Assembly (NCBI GenBank): GCA_039970095.1
Contig: JBDVMP010000091.1
Coordinates: 75,351 to 139,350, forward strand
Direction: 5' to 3'
Source of the DNA: JAMZMI01 sp039970095
GTDB taxonomy: Bacteria > Bacteroidota > Bacteroidia > Cytophagales > Cyclobacteriaceae
Length of the DNA stretch: 64,000 bases
The translations under genes were made by a program, and so were the position numbers. Position 1 is the stretch's first letter; each line of letters begins with the position of its first letter. A model generated the notes under the pieces. That model worked only from the letters and a program-made list of their open reading frames with translations. It had not been told where the DNA came from and ran no database searches. Shown here piece by piece: positions 61,328-64,000 of the stretch.

Positions 61328-62755
61328 TTACTTATATAAAACCCATGTGTCTTTGCTTCCTCCTCCTTGTGATGAGTTGACCACTAGCGAACCTTCGACC
61401 AGTGCCACTCTACTTAGTGCACCTGGCACCACATTGATCTTATCACCATATAGCACATACGGCCTTAGATCCACGTGCCTTGGCCTTATTAAGCCTTTGT
61501 TTGTAAGAGTGGGAACCGTGGAGAGCGACAAGGTAGGCTGGGCAATGTAATTTCTTGGATTATCCTTAACTAGTTTTCTGAATTTCTTGTGTTCAGCTTT
61601 AGTGGCTTTCGGCCCTATCATCATCCCATATCCTCCGGCGGCATTGGTTTCTTTTATTACCAAATCTTCTATGTTTTCCAGAACATATTTTAAATCCTGT
61701 TCCTCAGAACATAGATAGGTAGGGACATTTTTCAGAATAGGTTCTTCATCCAGATAGTATTTAATGACCCGAGGAATGTATGCGTACACGGCTTTGTCAT
61801 CAGCCACACCAGTACCCGGAGCGTTTGCCAGAGCTACATTGCCGGCCAGATAAGCTTCCATCAATCCAGGCACTCCCAACATGGAGTTTGGGTTGAAAGT
61901 CAGAGGATCTAAAAACGTGTCGTCGATTCTCCTATAGATTACATCTACGGGCTGGAGTCCTTTTGTTGACTGCATATACACGCGTTTGTTTTCGACTACC
62001 AGATCTTGTCCTGTTACCAGCTGAACTCCCATTTGCTGAGCAAGGTAGGAGTGCTCGAAATATGCCGAGTTGTAAATACCTGGAGTAAGCACAACCACTT
62101 GTGGCGCTTCATTATTGCTTAGATGCTCCAACATGTTGAGCAGCATGCCTGGGTACTCTGCCACAGGTCTAACACTCATCTGCATGAAAAGCGAAGAAAA
62201 AGATTGCTTGATGATTTCTCTGTTTTCCAGTAAGTATGATGCGCCAGAAGGACACCTGAGGTTGTCCTCTAGCACCATAAAATCTCCATTTTTGTCTCTA
62301 ACTATATCACTTCCAGAAATATGGCACCAAATCCCTTTTGGAGGATTGAGTCCAATACATTCTTTCAGGTAATCTTTACTTGACAGAACTACATCTTTGG
62401 GGATTATTCCATCCTTCAATATTTTTTGATCGTGGTATAAATCGTCAATGAATAAGTTGATGGCTTTTATCCTCTGATGAAGCCCTCTATCTATTTCATC
62501 CCAGTCTGTGGCACTTATAATTCGCGGGATGACATCAAGGTGCAGGATTTTTTCAAGTCCCTTATTGTCTTTATACACATTGAAAGTCATGCCCATAGAG
62601 AGCTGGGTCTTCTCGGTAGTGTGTTGTAACTGTTGTAGTTTTTTCTTTGGAAATTTATCTAACCTGGTTAGGAGGTCTTGTTGAAAACCCCTGCAGTCTC
62701 CATCACTATTGAACATCTCATCAAAATGAGAATGGCTGTCATATCCTTCGATCAT
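61328..62755 (-). CDS. Circularly permuted type 2 ATP-grasp protein
   Basis: 475 residues. Characteristic stretches: DVIPRIISATDWDEIDRGLH, FMVLEDNLRCPSGASYLLEN, VIYRRIDDTFLDPL, VIKETNAAGGYGMMIGP (nucleotide lysine and glycine-rich loop), and the C-terminal RPRHVDLRPYVLYG with SSQGGGSKDTW. ATP-grasp enzymes form amide bonds via acyl phosphates, and this permuted class is thought to ligate a peptide or amino acid. First gene of the trio; the upstream 197 bases contain the terminator of the next gene and no other ORF. Confidence 0.93.
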   Translation of the reverse strand: MIEGYDSHSHFDEMFNSDGDCRGFQQDLLTRLDKFPKKKLQQLQHTTEKTQLSMGMTFNVYKDNKGLEKILHLDVIPRIISATDWDEIDRGLHQRIKAINLFIDDLYHDQKILKDGIIPKDVVLSSKDYLKECIGLNPPKGIWCHISGSDIVRDKNGDFMVLEDNLRCPSGASYLLENREIIKQSFSSLFMQMSVRPVAEYPGMLLNMLEHLSNNEAPQVVVLTPGIYNSAYFEHSYLAQQMGVQLVTGQDLVVENKRVYMQSTKGLQPVDVIYRRIDDTFLDPLTFNPNSMLGVPGLMEAYLAGNVALANAPGTGVADDKAVYAYIPRVIKYYLDEEPILKNVPTYLCSEEQDLKYVLENIEDLVIKETNAAGGYGMMIGPKATKAEHKKFRKLVKDNPRNYIAQPTLSLSTVPTLTNKGLIRPRHVDLRPYVLYGDKINVVPGALSRVALVEGSLVVNSSQGGGSKDTWVLYK

Positions 62756-62902
62756 AAATTATGAATATTTCATCTAAACTTCCACATACTTACGAATGTT
62801 TCATTAATATATTAAATATAAAGCAATTGGAGCAAAAAAAAGGAATATATTTTAATAAACCCTAAGCACAAGAGAATTGTGGTAAGTGGGTTCTTAAACG
62901 AA

Positions 62903-62932
62903 AAACGCCTGTCATATTTATGACAGGCGTTT
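62903..62932 (-). terminator. Terminator of the lipoprotein gene
   Basis: AAACGCCTGTCATA (62903-62916) and TATGACAGGCGTTT (62919-62932) give a long perfect stem, and the minus strand continues TTTTTCGTTT. It lies about 20 bases beyond the lipoprotein stop. Confidence 0.85.
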
Positions 62933-62952
62933 CGGCAGAGTTTCACGAGCAA

Positions 62953-63750
62953 CTAGCATTCCGTATTGCTAAGTGTTTGATCCCAGCAGTGATAAAAGGA
63001 ATCTTGGAAATAAGTTTCACTTTTCACTCTTCCTGAAAAATTGGTACTGCTCCAGTCTATGAATATTTGCTTTTCCGCATTAACATCTGAAATAATGACG
63101 TTTCGATCAAATTCAGTGTCCGAGGAAATCGCATAGGTAATGTAACTGCCCTTTGCAGCACCGTCTTTTTCTACTGTGAAAGTTGAAGTTGCAGTATCGC
63201 TTGTGTCGTCCTTAGTCCATTCTGATGATAACCAAGCTTCTGAACTGCCCGGGCCTTCATATAAAGTCCACGATCCAGACTTGGCATCCAGACTTGAGCT
63301 TCCTGTAAACCAGACATAATCTTCAAACTCTCCGGCTTTGGAAATGTATCCTGTCCATTCTACTCCTGTAACTTTTACATCGGCAGTTAATTTAATTTCA
63401 AAGCTCCCTTTGGAAGGAATGTCCGTGCTGTAAGCCCACACCCATACGCCTGCATCCGTGTCAAATGAGGGGGTTTGATCTATTGCTGCTTTGTAAGCTG
63501 TAACTGGTACCACCAAATTTATTCCTAATATGGTGGAGTAAACGCCTACATTGATAGCAGCGTAAGCCCAGTTTTCTGCTGCGGCCATTCGGCCACCATC
63601 ATCTTCATCTTCAGTAAATGCGCTTAAGTCTGGAGCCATACTCGAACCTGGTGGGAGTAGTGGTTGAGTTCCTGGCTCAGGGTCCTGGTTGTCTGTACAA
63701 GCAACTATCAATATCGTAGGGATTATTAGAATCGCGATTAATTTTTTCAT
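62953..63750 (-). CDS. Lipoprotein of unknown function
   Basis: 265 residues. MKKLIAILIIPTILIVAC is a lipoprotein signal (lipobox LIVAC), followed by a proline/acid-rich linker and an about 210-residue beta-rich domain with many Trp/Tyr strands (WVWAYSTDIPSKGSFEIKLT, SGSWTLYEGPGSSEAW). No named family recognised. A C-terminal pair of cysteines (FYHCWDQTLSNTEC) could form a disulphide. Followed by a strong terminator, so it is monocistronic. Confidence 0.7.
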   Translation of the reverse strand: MKKLIAILIIPTILIVACTDNQDPEPGTQPLLPPGSSMAPDLSAFTEDEDDGGRMAAAENWAYAAINVGVYSTILGINLVVPVTAYKAAIDQTPSFDTDAGVWVWAYSTDIPSKGSFEIKLTADVKVTGVEWTGYISKAGEFEDYVWFTGSSSLDAKSGSWTLYEGPGSSEAWLSSEWTKDDTSDTATSTFTVEKDGAAKGSYITYAISSDTEFDRNVIISDVNAEKQIFIDWSSTNFSGRVKSETYFQDSFYHCWDQTLSNTEC

Positions 63751-63862
63751 AACATTTTAAGTTTTGATTTGCTCCTACTGATTCAAAGGGCGTGCCAAGG
63801 GAGGTTCTTTGATTTAACCGTCTAACGATGGTTTTATTAAGGTAGTTTTTCTCCAAATGAAA

Positions 63863-63888
63863 AAAGCCTCCCAAAATTGAGAGGCTTT
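63863..63888 (-). terminator. Terminator of groL
   Basis: AAAGCCTC (63863-63870) pairs with GAGGCTTT (63881-63888), with further partial pairing inside; the minus strand continues TTTTTTC after the stem. It lies about 28 bases after the groL stop. Confidence 0.75.
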
Positions 63889-63915
63889 CAAATATATATA
63901 TTTATTGGAATTGAA

Positions 63916-64000
63916 TTACATCATTCCGCCCATGCCGCCTGGCATGCCAGCTGGCATAGCAGGAGCTCCTGCGCCTTCCGCTTCAGGCTCATCAGCTACT
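63916..64000 (-). CDS. groL: Chaperonin GroEL, C-terminal 27 residues (runs off the right edge)
   Basis: Minus-strand frame ends VADEPEAEGAGAPAMPAGMP followed by GGMGGMM and a TAA at 63916-63918. The acidic stretch and glycine-methionine-rich tail are the hallmark of the GroEL C-terminus. GroEL forms the 14-subunit folding chamber with GroES. The rest of the gene is outside the window; too short for an ORF track. The terminator follows. Confidence 0.92.
   Translation of the reverse strand, partial: VADEPEAEGAGAPAMPAGMPGGMGGMM

Overview
The window looks like ordinary chromosome from a Bacteroidota bacterium, most likely a marine or soil Cytophagales relative. This is inferred from gene content, not from a database search. 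Pointers are YwqK/MORN repeat proteins, an IPExxxVDY-type protein directly before pyruvate kinase, DUF4202, DUF1573, PorV-like and Omp85-like outer-membrane proteins, SppA, a Bacteroidota-type tryptophan 2,3-dioxygenase, signal peptides ending in AQ, and candidate promoters with the Bacteroidota -7 box TAnnTTTG. The base composition is moderately AT-rich throughout. I see no phage, insertion sequence, CRISPR array, rRNA or tRNA gene. Genes are packed tightly on both strands, and no gene-free stretch exceeds about 275 bases.

Layout: 1-11 kb holds the 5' end of trpS, a DUF1573 protein, an M1 peptidase, gyrB, a leucine-rich repeat protein, a CoA-binding protein, a YwqK-repeat protein with a barrel-like tail, and tryptophan 2,3-dioxygenase divergent from a glutaryl-CoA-dehydrogenase-like gene. 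11-24 kb holds two cysteine-rich lipoproteins, a two-gene amidohydrolase locus in which only one of three domains keeps its metal site, a GDPD phosphodiesterase, a nitroreductase-pirin operon behind a perfect 13-bp inverted repeat, several envelope proteins and yidD. 24-28 kb is the operon acpP-fabF-rnc-nadE. 28-39 kb holds pyk, response regulators, an RqcH/NFACT protein, a metallo-beta-lactamase-fold hydrolase, a 1088-residue hybrid histidine kinase, miaA and pfkA.

39.3-51.4 kb is a surface-polysaccharide region. Seven plus-strand genes, mostly overlapping by 4-8 bases, encode a glycosyltransferase, three enzymes resembling the WlbA/WlbB/WlbC route to a diacetamido uronic acid, a sulfotransferase, a second glycosyltransferase and an HPr-kinase-like protein. 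They run towards a YfhO-type membrane protein and a Wzx-like flippase on the other strand. 51-57.8 kb holds a class V aminotransferase, a TSUP transporter, folK, sppA-bioB, a zinc-ribbon membrane protein, a small acidic lipoprotein and a GT2 glycosyltransferase.

57.8-64 kb holds an outer-membrane-like protein, DUF4202 with a translationally coupled 50-codon ORF, the transglutaminase / alpha-E / circularly permuted ATP-grasp trio, a lipoprotein and the 3' end of groL. The least understood parts, and the best candidates for new biology, are the ATP-grasp trio with its neighbours, the polysaccharide cluster with sulfotransferase and HprK-like kinase, the amidohydrolase pseudo-domains, and the barrel-anchored YwqK repeat protein.
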